Shown: piece after piece, positions 1 to 7,424 of the stretch | How positions within the stretch are numbered: position 1 is the first letter of the stretch | Layout: each line of letters starts with the position of its first letter | Origin: JAVBNF01 sp031551725 | Lineage (GTDB): Bacteria; Bacteroidota; Bacteroidia; Bacteroidales; P3 | Assembly: GCA_031551725.1 (NCBI GenBank) | Contig: JAVBNF010000002.1 | Span: forward strand, 7,895 to 71,894 | DNA: 64,000 bases | Direction: 5' to 3' | Translations under genes and position numbers: made by a program | Notes under the pieces: generated by a model | Databases searched by the model: none | Told to the model about the DNA's origin: nothing | What the model saw: only the letters and a program-made list of their open reading frames with translations

Positions 1-1
1 A

Positions 2-2632
2 CAGTCGACTGCCGGAGCAGCTGCCTTCCTTTATAAAAACAATGGAGACGGAACGTTTTTGAAATCCTTCATACAGCTTCCTGCTGTTTGGAAAAGTACC
101 GTCGCTGTCGGCGATTTTAATAACGATGGTTTTCCGGATATTTTGATTGCCGGACAAACACCTAACGGAACTTCGATTACCAAATTATATAAAAATAAAA
201 ACGGAAAATCACTTCTCGAAAATACAACTGCCTTCCCCTTATTAAATGAAGGAGCAGTGGCTTTCGCTGATTTGCAGAGAAGTGGAGTTTTGGATATTGT
301 TGTTTCCGGACATTCTGCTTCGAAAATACAGGTGTTTTCCAACAATAAAAACGAAACTTTTACTATTAAATCCATTGACATCCCAAATATGAAACGCAGT
401 GCAATTGCTGTTGGCGATGTTGATAACGACGGCTTGCTCGATATTGCTGTCGCCGGAGAGCGTTCTGCCGGAACTTCATCAGCATCCATGTTAATGGTCT
501 ATAAAAACGGTGGGAATCTGAATTTTACCAATATATACAGTCTCCAAGAATATTGGCGGTCGGGAACCGTCGCTTTCGCAGATTATGATAACGACGGATT
601 TCAGGATTTGATTTATTCAGGTATTTCCGCTGCCAATCAGTATGAAGCAAAAGTGTTGCAAAATACAAAAACATCATCATTTACACAAGCATCCATTTTT
701 AAAACCGCAAAAAATCCGAAAATTTATTTTTGTGATTATGATAAAGACAATCGTATTGATGCTTTCCAAGTCAATGAAACCGGCGGATTTTTATATCGAA
801 ATAAAATAGATGCAGTCAATACAACTCCTCCAAAACCCACAGAATTACGATCGGTAATTGATACTTGCGGCATTACTCCCGATGGACGAACTCCTTGCAG
901 CGTTGTGCATTTTTATTGGACAAAACAAAACGATGTATTGTCAGGAGTGAATGGAACAACATGTAATATTCGCATATCCGACAATCGGAATACCGTTAAT
1001 TTGCGTGCTCCACAAGCCGAAATCCAAGTAATCGACAACGGTTATAAGCGTACGGTTTCACAAGGTGAAATTATTGGAAACACTTGGTCGTATGCCGCAT
1101 GCCTATTGGGAGGAACTTATTATTGGAATGTGCAGGCGATTGATGGAAGTATCGAAGGTAGTCCGTTTTCCGATATTGATTCTATTGTAATTCCCAATGT
1201 CTACGCCCAAGCAATGAACGACACCGTTATTTGTTCCGGCGATTCGCTTATGCTATATATGATTGCGGCACAAGAAACGCCCACGTGGTCGGACGGCACA
1301 AAAACATGGGTGCAACCAACTCTCGCGGTATTGCCTAAGCCCGATACATCGTATTACTACGTAAGTGTTCCCGCTCTTTGCGGATTATACAAAGACACTG
1401 TCATGGTGTATGCAAAAAACTGCGATTTGCCGTTTGTGCAATATACGCTTTCGGGAAAAGATACACTGTGTTATTTGGAAACGAACACTATCACGCTCAG
1501 CGGCTCCGAAGAACAAACCTATTACCAACTCTATTTGAATGGCGATACGCTTGGTACGCAAGTTTTGGGCGATGGGAATCCGATTATATGGAGATATACG
1601 AAGCCCGGCGAATATACCGTTGAGGTCTATAGACATAAACGTTTTGAATTTCTGCAAACAAAATTAAAGGTGGTTGTTGATTCAATGCCAATGCTCATTC
1701 TGCCGGGAGATACTACCGTTTGCCAGTATCAAATAGTGAATGCACAGCCTTTCATCTACAATGGAAAATTAGATCCGGCGTTTAATCAATTGGCCTTTCG
1801 TGTTGAACACGATACAACACTTACTGTTACGGCTTCAAATACCTGCGGTCAAGCCAAAGACAGCATTAAAATTATGACACTGCCTGCACCTTATTTTACC
1901 TTTGTCGGCGACACCGCAATTTGTAAAAACGACACCTTGTATTTGAGTATTAATTGTGATGATGCCGCGGCTACTGTTGTTTGGAATACCGGCGAAACAA
2001 CAAAAAATATTCAGAAGCGGATGACGACTTCGCAAAATTTTATTGCAACCACCTATTCGTCAACCAATCAATGCAGCTATACCGATACATTCTCCGTTAG
2101 AGTGGAAAGTATAACAGCACAGTTGGACTATCAGCCCGACCGCATTTATATTGAAGATCCTACCGTTCATTTTGTCGATAGTTCGCAGGGAGCTGTTAAG
2201 CACTCATGGAAATTTAGCGACGGATATACTTCCTCTGCCGCATCGTTCGACCATACATTCGATTTGTCGTCGGATACCGTTTTAGTGCTTTTGAAAACAA
2301 CTTCCGCGTTTGGCTGTACGGATTCTATTATACAATTATTGCTTGTCGAGTATGGTGTGCGTATTTATGCTCCAACTGCATTTACTCCGAATGGAGACGG
2401 ATTAAACGATGAATTTTATTTGATGATTCCCAATGTTGAAACCATTGAATGGTACGTATTTACACGCTGGGGCGAAAAAATATTTTCTGCCGATAACATT
2501 CAAGCGCGTTGGGATGGCTACTATTCCGGAAAACGCATGCCGCCGGGCGTTTATACGTGGAAAGCAAAATTTAAAGTAGAGAAAAACTCCGAGATTCATA
2601 CTGCTACCGGCTTTGTAACAATTGTTGAATAA
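2..2632 (+). CDS. Secreted VCBS/FG-GAP repeat protein with type B T9SS sorting domain (5' end outside window)
   Basis: The frame is open to the first bases of the window, so the N-terminus is missing; the first available start (TTG at 59) is not the real one. The first ~250 residues hold repeated FG-GAP/VCBS motifs (YKNNGDGTF, GDFNNDGFPDILIAG, GDVDNDGLLDIAVAG, DYDNDGFQDLIYSG), whose Asp-rich loops bind Ca2+ in a beta-propeller. The middle carries Ig/PKD-like segments with paired cysteines. The last ~85 residues (TAFTPNGDGLNDEFYL ... RWGEKIF ... PPGVYTWKA) match the CHU_C / gliding-motility C-terminal domain used as a type B signal by type IX secretion. A surface or secreted adhesin-like role is inferred. 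Its stop overlaps the prmC start by one base. Confidence 0.85.
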   Translation, partial: QSTAGAAAFLYKNNGDGTFLKSFIQLPAVWKSTVAVGDFNNDGFPDILIAGQTPNGTSITKLYKNKNGKSLLENTTAFPLLNEGAVAFADLQRSGVLDIVVSGHSASKIQVFSNNKNETFTIKSIDIPNMKRSAIAVGDVDNDGLLDIAVAGERSAGTSSASMLMVYKNGGNLNFTNIYSLQEYWRSGTVAFADYDNDGFQDLIYSGISAANQYEAKVLQNTKTSSFTQASIFKTAKNPKIYFCDYDKDNRIDAFQVNETGGFLYRNKIDAVNTTPPKPTELRSVIDTCGITPDGRTPCSVVHFYWTKQNDVLSGVNGTTCNIRISDNRNTVNLRAPQAEIQVIDNGYKRTVSQGEIIGNTWSYAACLLGGTYYWNVQAIDGSIEGSPFSDIDSIVIPNVYAQAMNDTVICSGDSLMLYMIAAQETPTWSDGTKTWVQPTLAVLPKPDTSYYYVSVPALCGLYKDTVMVYAKNCDLPFVQYTLSGKDTLCYLETNTITLSGSEEQTYYQLYLNGDTLGTQVLGDGNPIIWRYTKPGEYTVEVYRHKRFEFLQTKLKVVVDSMPMLILPGDTTVCQYQIVNAQPFIYNGKLDPAFNQLAFRVEHDTTLTVTASNTCGQAKDSIKIMTLPAPYFTFVGDTAICKNDTLYLSINCDDAAATVVWNTGETTKNIQKRMTTSQNFIATTYSSTNQCSYTDTFSVRVESITAQLDYQPDRIYIEDPTVHFVDSSQGAVKHSWKFSDGYTSSAASFDHTFDLSSDTVLVLLKTTSAFGCTDSIIQLLLVEYGVRIYAPTAFTPNGDGLNDEFYLMIPNVETIEWYVFTRWGEKIFSADNIQARWDGYYSGKRMPPGVYTWKAKFKVEKNSEIHTATGFVTIVE

Positions 2633-3567
2633 TGCGTATCAAATCCAATAAATTAAAAGATATTCGTCGTTTTTTTCTTTCGGAATTGAATACATTCTAT
2701 TCTGAAAGGGAAATTGATAACTTCTTTTTTCTATGTTGCTACTCATTTTCCAATTTGGGAAAAACGCAAGTCCTTTCAAACCTTGAAAAAACCGTTAGCG
2801 AAAGCGTTTTGCTGAAATATAACTTTGCAGTAAAAGATTTAAAAAATCAAAAACCCATTCAATACATTTTACATACGGCACATTTCTTCGATTTGGAATT
2901 AGAAGTTGATGAAAACGTTTTGATTCCGCGTCCCGAAACGGAAGAACTCGTTGCTTGGATTTTGGAAGAAACCAAACCTCATTCAATGCTTGCCGATTTT
3001 TGTACCGGTAGCGGATGCATTGCGCTTGCGCTGAAAAAGCATCATCTTGAACTACAAATCCAAGCATTTGATATCTCAAAAGAAGCATTAAATATTGCCA
3101 AAAAAAATGCGCAAAAATACAGTTTGGATGTTGATTTTGTTGAAAAAGATGTTTTGCAAACAGAATTATTTTCAGATGATAAATGGGACGTCATTGTAAG
3201 CAATCCGCCTTATGTCCGTAATTTGGAAAAACAGCAGATGCATGCCAATGTCCTCAATTACGAGCCGCATTTGGCGCTATTTGTTGATGATGAAAACCCG
3301 TTGATTTTCTACAAATCCATACTGAAAATTGCACAAAAATCATTAAATCCCAACGGTGTCATTTATTTTGAAATAAACGAAGCCTTGGCGCAAGAAACCA
3401 TCGAACTCGCAAATCAAATGGGGTTTCCAAATCACGAATTGCGCATCGACATGCAAAATAAAAACCGCATGTTGAAATTAACCAATGGGCAAACACGTGG
3501 GTTTGCCTCTACAATCCTCAACCCTCAATCCTCAACCCTCAACCCTCAACCCTCAACCCTTAAATGA
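2632..3567 (+). CDS. prmC: Release factor glutamine methyltransferase PrmC
   Basis: SAM-dependent enzyme that N5-methylates the Gln of the GGQ loop in release factors RF1/RF2. The family signature IPRPETEEL is near residues 98-106, SAM motif I (DFCTGSGCIALAL) near 122-134, and the catalytic NPPY at 191-194. At 311 aa it is slightly long: the extra C-terminal tail (from about residue 285) is encoded by a CCCTCAA-type tandem repeat and reads as repeated LNPQ/STLNPQP, so it is probably not functional. It starts inside the stop of the upstream gene and overlaps truA by 4 bp (ATGA), so prmC and truA are translationally coupled. Confidence 0.93.
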   Translation: MRIKSNKLKDIRRFFLSELNTFYSEREIDNFFFLCCYSFSNLGKTQVLSNLEKTVSESVLLKYNFAVKDLKNQKPIQYILHTAHFFDLELEVDENVLIPRPETEELVAWILEETKPHSMLADFCTGSGCIALALKKHHLELQIQAFDISKEALNIAKKNAQKYSLDVDFVEKDVLQTELFSDDKWDVIVSNPPYVRNLEKQQMHANVLNYEPHLALFVDDENPLIFYKSILKIAQKSLNPNGVIYFEINEALAQETIELANQMGFPNHELRIDMQNKNRMLKLTNGQTRGFASTILNPQSSTLNPQPSTLK

Positions 3568-4373
3568 GCCGCTATTTCGCACATATCGCCTACAACGGAA
3601 AACCCTTTCACGGCTGGCAGGAACAAGAAAATGCCATTACTGTGCAAGGTGAAATCCAGCGTGCACTATCGCTATTGCTGAAACAAAAAATCGAAATCGT
3701 TGGTGCCGGCCGTACCGATACCGGCGTTCATGCCCGTTCCTATTATTTCCATTTCGATTGGGTAAGGGCTCAAGATTTTGAGTCCCTGCAATCCTCAACC
3801 CTCAACCCTCAACCCTTGCTCTACAAACTCAACAACTTCCTCTCACACGAAATCGTCATTTATGATATTTTTCCTGTGAAACCCGACGCTCACGCTCGTT
3901 TCTCTGCGCTTTCGCGAACATACAAATACTACATCAACTATCAAAAAAATCCGTTCCAACAAGATTTTGCTTGTTATTATTATGGAAAATTGGATTTGGA
4001 TTTGATGAATCAAGCTGCGCAAAAATTGTTTGATTATACCGATTTCACTTGCTTTTCCAAACTCCACTCGCAAACGAAAACCAACAACTGCAAAATCATG
4101 CAGGCCTTTTGGACAGAAGAAAACGGACAATACGTTTTCACCATTCAGGCCGATCGTTTCTTGCGCAACATGGTGCGTGCCATTGTCGGCACTTTATTTC
4201 AGGTGGGATTACACAAAATTTCTATTGAAGAATTTTGCCAAATCATCGAAAGTAAAAACCGCTGCAACGCCGGCACCTCCATGCCCGCCCATGCTTTATT
4301 TTTAGAAGAAGTGGAATACGACTGGACGCAATTATTAATTGTTAATGAGAAGGCAATACTCCGAAGAAGTTAG
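3564..4373 (+). CDS. truA: tRNA pseudouridine(38-40) synthase TruA
   Basis: Converts uridines 38-40 of the tRNA anticodon arm to pseudouridine. The catalytic motif GAGRTDTGVHA places the nucleophilic Asp at residue 52; RFLRNMVRAIVGTL near the C-terminus is also characteristic. Residues ~75-86 (LQSSTLNPQPLL) are encoded by the same CCCTCAA repeat seen at the end of prmC and sit in a surface loop before the conserved YKLNNFL segment. The full-length frame suggests the loop tolerates the insertion. Overlaps prmC by 4 bp. Confidence 0.93.
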   Translation: MSRYFAHIAYNGKPFHGWQEQENAITVQGEIQRALSLLLKQKIEIVGAGRTDTGVHARSYYFHFDWVRAQDFESLQSSTLNPQPLLYKLNNFLSHEIVIYDIFPVKPDAHARFSALSRTYKYYINYQKNPFQQDFACYYYGKLDLDLMNQAAQKLFDYTDFTCFSKLHSQTKTNNCKIMQAFWTEENGQYVFTIQADRFLRNMVRAIVGTLFQVGLHKISIEEFCQIIESKNRCNAGTSMPAHALFLEEVEYDWTQLLIVNEKAILRRS

Positions 4374-4384
4374 TTGGAAAAAAG

Positions 4385-4510
4385 AGCATCCTTCGGGTAT
4401 CGGTGAAGGCTTTCGCTCCGAAGGAGCATAGCTACAATAACCCAGGACATTGTCCTGGGTTGATAATGCTCCACCACGCCCATAACCTGTGTTTTCGGCG
4501 AAGCCGAAAA
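4385..4510. repeat. Intergenic element with three perfect hairpins
   Basis: Downstream of truA lie three perfect inverted repeats: GCTCC-GAA-GGAGC (4415-4427), an 11-bp arm palindrome AACCCAGGACA-T-TGTCCTGGGTT (4439-4461), and TTTTCGGC-GAA-GCCGAAAA (4492-4510). Two share a GAA loop, which recurs at 13978-13992. It resembles dispersed repeats of Bacteroidota rather than a gene; short frames across it look spurious. It may also end truA transcription, although no clear T-run follows. Confidence 0.6.
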
Positions 4511-4541
4511 TGATTAATTTCATTATCTCAAAAATTATTTC

Positions 4542-4549
4542 TATCTTTG
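4542..4549 (+). promoter_or_regulatory. Bacteroidota -7 box (TATCTTTG) upstream of the FISUMP leader
   Basis: TATCTTTG fits TAnnTTTG; the -33 region is weak (TTTC at 4518-4521, 20-nt spacer). The inferred transcript starts near 4553 and gives a leader of about 275 nt before the ATG at 4831, nearly the same length as the leader of the second FISUMP gene. Confidence 0.5.
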
Positions 4550-4602
4550 CACAAACAAAAACAATTTATATAGAAAAAACACTAATTAAACATAAATAAA
4601 AA

Positions 4603-4767
4603 AAGCGTAAGCTTAAATTCTTGTAACGAAAACGGCCAAAATTTTCACAATCAAAGAATTCGTAAGCGATGCGCTCATGCTGTGTTCCGGCGTGAGTTGT
4701 GTCTTATTTTGATTGTGGGTGCTTGGCCGTACCTCGTTGCAAATAAGAATTCAACTCGCGCCTTTTT
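4603..4767 (+). ncRNA. Structured leader RNA, copy 1 (candidate cis-regulatory element)
   Basis: Helices visible directly: AAGC-GTAA-GCTT hairpin (4603-4614, GNRA-type loop); P1 AATTCTT/AAGAATT (4616-4622 with 4745-4751) continued by GTAACGA/TCGTTGC (4623-4629 with 4734-4740); P2 ACGGCCAA/TTGGCCGT (4632-4639 with 4723-4730); P3 CACAATCAAA/TTTGATTGTG (4646-4655 with 4708-4717); TAAG/CTTA; apical stem CTCATGC/GCGTGAG (4674-4680 with 4690-4696) with a 9-nt loop. A second copy at 42790-42951 keeps every stem with different bases in P1, P2 and P3, while a 45-nt core (4663-4707) is identical. The 3' part AACTCGCGCC (4753-4762) can instead pair with GGCGTGAGTT (4689-4698) and is followed by TTTTTATTT. 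I do not recognise it as a known riboswitch class. Confidence 0.75.
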
Positions 4768-4830
4768 ATTTACATACAGCCCCTTCGGGGCTTGTTGGAA
4801 ATGAAATTAACAAACAAAATAAAACACAAC

Positions 4831-7128
4831 ATGAAAACAAATTTACAATTTCCGAATGCGGCCTGTACGGGTTACCCTTGCGGTTGCCCTGCCAATGAAA
4901 ATGCGCCATCGCTTGCTGTACGGGCACCCCTTGCGGTTGCCCCTTTGAACGACAATGTACGGGCGTATTGCATACGCCCATCAAAAGGGCACCCGCAAGG
5001 GGTGCCCCTACGATTTGCCCAATGGATTTTTCTGCAATTCTGCATTTTTGCATTTCTGCCCATTTTCGCTCAAACGGTTGGCACAACCAAAACCTTCACC
5101 GATACTCGCGACGGACAAGAATACAAAGCCGTCTTCATGCCCGACGGACGCTGGTGGATGGCTGAAAATCTAAAATACCGCAAGGATTTGACAAATCCGG
5201 TGTTTTCGAATATGCCTGTCATTACCAATACACAAGCGAGTTTACAAGCACAGTATTACTGTCCCGGTTATGGTCCGCTTGTAGCGGGGGTTGGAGCTAC
5301 ACAAGCAGATCCGGTGGCTTGCGAATATTGGGGAGTACTGTATCCTTGGTGGGCGGCAATGATGATTCGGAACGATGGAAGCGCGCCTTATTATTCTGAT
5401 TTAGCAGGATCGCAAGGCATTTGTCCGCAAGGCTGGCACTTACCCAGCGATAAAGAATGGGGATATTTGTTAGATTCTGTGGAACGGAGTTTTAATCCGG
5501 CTTACGCGCTTTTACATACGACAACGACAACCGCTTATTACGGAACAACTTCAACCAACAAAGCTGGTTCTTATCTGAAATCAAGCAGTGTGCAAGCCGG
5601 AAATTGTGAAGAATGCAATCCTAAATGGATTTCGGGCACTTCAACTGATAACTATGGTTTCAATGTAATCCCAACAGGCTATAGAACCTGGAATGGCGCT
5701 TCGTATGTCGGCCGGGGAAGCGAAACCTATTTTTGGACATCCACCAAATCGACAACGGCTAATTATGCCATTTACAGAGGTTTCACGGCAGCAGAAGTCC
5801 GTGCAGGCCGCTGGGATGGATACGCTTCCTATGGGCTTTCTGTTCGTTGTGTAGAAGGAGGATATGCAAAGATAGAACTGACATTATGTCAAAGTAACGA
5901 CGTGTACGAGATAGCAGTGAAAAATTTTGTTAATTACACGAAATATGTTTTCAGCATTGATGATGTGGATCAAACTGAAAGTGTTGAGTCTTATCGCTTC
6001 TTTAAGTCTTCGGATCTTGGTAAAAGAATTAAGGTTAGAGGGTATACCACTGAAGGAGCTTGGAGTGCTGTTTCCGAAGAGTTAATTATTGGAGAAGCAA
6101 TGGATACAATTCCGAATGCACCTCGTTTAGCTGTGAACACAGGTTCTGCGACAGGGTACAATGTCGCAATAACTACGACGGCTACTGCTATTCCGGGATG
6201 TATTGTAAATTTTTTAACCACAGCTTCCAATGGAGCTATTTCAGCAGCAAATACTTTGACTTATGGAGGGACTCAATATACCGTTTATGCAGCCAGCGTG
6301 AATCTATCTAATGGTTGTGTCAGTTCCGATCGGGGAATGTCGACGGTTATTCTCTACTCGGGGAATTATGTGCAACGAAATTTAATTCCGGGTACCTATC
6401 AAATGGAATGCTGGGGGGCCAAAGGAGGTAATAATGTCGGCGGATACTATGGTACGGGAGGGAATGGAGGTTACACTAAAGGCTTGCTCACTCTTTCAAA
6501 TACAGATACGGTTTACGTATATGTAGGAGCATTGGGGGTGAATGGCGTCACAGGAAATAATACATATACGTCTGCTATCTATAATGGTGGAGGGCAAGGA
6601 CGTAGTTCTTGCGATTATGATGATGGTGGAGGAGCTGGAGGTGGAGCATCTGATATACGTTTGCTTCCGGGGGCATGGAATTTATCAAGTGGATTGAAGA
6701 GTAGAATTATGGTTGCAGGTGGTGGTGGCGGCGGCGATATTGTGCAAGCGTATGCTGTTAGTGGTGCTCATGGAGGAGGATTGACAGGAGTTGGAAATGT
6801 ACAGTATTGGCCAAATGTTGTTGTAAGTGGAGCATCCGTTAATGGAACACAAACATCTGGTGCGAGTTTTGGAGGTGGTGGAATAGGCTGGTGTGGCAAC
6901 GGCGGCGGCGGTGGCGGTTATTACGGCGGAAAAAGTAATGGTGGTGGTGGTGGTGGATCTGGTTTTATATCGGGTCATCTTGGATGTGATGCCATTACAA
7001 GTGAAACAGATGGAACGCATACCGGCCAACCTAATCACTATAGTGGACTGGTCTTTACAAATACCACCATGTCGGCAGGTGTTCGTAATAGCTATGGGTC
7101 GGTTGTCATTGTCCGCACTGGAAATTAA
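4831..7128 (+). CDS. Secreted protein: FISUMP domain plus glycine-rich (ALK-type) domain
   Basis: Start chosen at 4831 (MKTNLQF) because AAAACACAACATGAAAACA is shared with the second FISUMP gene; TTG 4792 and ATG 4801 are in-frame alternatives. A hydrophobic signal segment (WIFLQFCIFAFLPIFAQ) precedes TKTFTDTRDGQEYKAVFMPD, GRWWMAENL, CEYWGVLYPWWAA, GICPQGWHLPSDKEW, FWTST and LSVRCVEGG, the hallmarks of the Fibrobacter succinogenes major paralogous domain (TIGR02145). After a spacer comes a Gly-rich domain with CWGAKGG, GGNGGY, GGGGAGGGASDIR-like and poly-Gly blocks, like the Gly_rich/ALK family. The ~70 residues between start and signal segment are encoded by palindromic repeats. Function unknown; probably surface-exposed or secreted. 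It follows the structured leader and has its own terminator. Confidence 0.8.
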   Translation: MKTNLQFPNAACTGYPCGCPANENAPSLAVRAPLAVAPLNDNVRAYCIRPSKGHPQGVPLRFAQWIFLQFCIFAFLPIFAQTVGTTKTFTDTRDGQEYKAVFMPDGRWWMAENLKYRKDLTNPVFSNMPVITNTQASLQAQYYCPGYGPLVAGVGATQADPVACEYWGVLYPWWAAMMIRNDGSAPYYSDLAGSQGICPQGWHLPSDKEWGYLLDSVERSFNPAYALLHTTTTTAYYGTTSTNKAGSYLKSSSVQAGNCEECNPKWISGTSTDNYGFNVIPTGYRTWNGASYVGRGSETYFWTSTKSTTANYAIYRGFTAAEVRAGRWDGYASYGLSVRCVEGGYAKIELTLCQSNDVYEIAVKNFVNYTKYVFSIDDVDQTESVESYRFFKSSDLGKRIKVRGYTTEGAWSAVSEELIIGEAMDTIPNAPRLAVNTGSATGYNVAITTTATAIPGCIVNFLTTASNGAISAANTLTYGGTQYTVYAASVNLSNGCVSSDRGMSTVILYSGNYVQRNLIPGTYQMECWGAKGGNNVGGYYGTGGNGGYTKGLLTLSNTDTVYVYVGALGVNGVTGNNTYTSAIYNGGGQGRSSCDYDDGGGAGGGASDIRLLPGAWNLSSGLKSRIMVAGGGGGGDIVQAYAVSGAHGGGLTGVGNVQYWPNVVVSGASVNGTQTSGASFGGGGIGWCGNGGGGGGYYGGKSNGGGGGGSGFISGHLGCDAITSETDGTHTGQPNHYSGLVFTNTTMSAGVRNSYGSVVIVRTGN
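4864..5012. repeat. Cluster of four GTACGGG/GGTTGCCC palindromes inside the FISUMP coding region
   Basis: Four neighbouring copies of the same palindromic design: 4864-4890, 4917-4944, 4956-4981 (GGGCGTATTGCATACGCCC) and, in reverse orientation, 4985-5012. They are related to the intergenic palindromes at 11631-11651 and 24671-24691. The reading frame stays open through all four, between the start codon and the signal segment. Confidence 0.7.
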
Positions 7129-7271
7129 AAAATATATTTTGCAAACAAGGTGTTTTTGGTTCATCACGCCCGCGAATCTGCTGTTTGCGGGCGAAAAATT
7201 CAAGGACAAACAGGTGGTTTGGTAAACCGCACGCGTTGCGGTGGACATTGTTGAAAGGGTTTGTTTTTCTT

Positions 7272-7299
7272 GTAGAGACGTTGCATGCAACGTCTCTAC
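7272..7299. repeat. Perfect 28-nt palindrome
   Basis: GTAGAGACGTTGCA followed directly by its exact reverse complement, in the gap after the FISUMP gene. It belongs to the dispersed palindrome family beginning GTAGnGnC. The preceding 7129-7271 also holds a GCCCGC/GCGGGC hairpin; no gene is seen in 7129-7424. Confidence 0.7.
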
Positions 7300-7306
7300 G
7301 TCATTG

Positions 7307-7332
7307 TCGCCGGTTTTAACCGGCGATTTTTT
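7307..7332 (+). terminator. Intrinsic terminator after the first FISUMP gene
   Basis: TCGCCGGTT-TT-AACCGGCGA stem of 9 bp followed by six T. Confidence 0.8.
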
Positions 7333-7369
7333 CATGCCTAAATTCTCTATTTTTGAAAAATTGTCTCTT

Positions 7370-7416
7370 CATTAACAATTAACCATTAATAATTAATAAT
7401 TATTTTTGTATCTTTG
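7370..7416 (+). promoter_or_regulatory. dnaX promoter within an AT-rich repeat
   Basis: TATCTTTG at 7409-7416, only 8 nt before the dnaX ATG, so the leader is very short. The preceding CATTAACAATTAACCATTAA-type stretch is almost identical to the one before the methyltransferase gene at 14038-14084. Confidence 0.7.
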
Positions 7417-7424
7417 CATCTGCT

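Noticed and set aside
4439..4461. Transcription-factor operator at the 23-nt palindrome
   Set aside because: It is part of a three-hairpin module that reads as a dispersed repeat; no promoter element overlaps it.
6685..7335. 216-codon Thr/Ser-rich minus-strand frame
   Set aside because: Antisense to the poly-Gly domain of the FISUMP gene; the composition is simply complementary to Gly codons.
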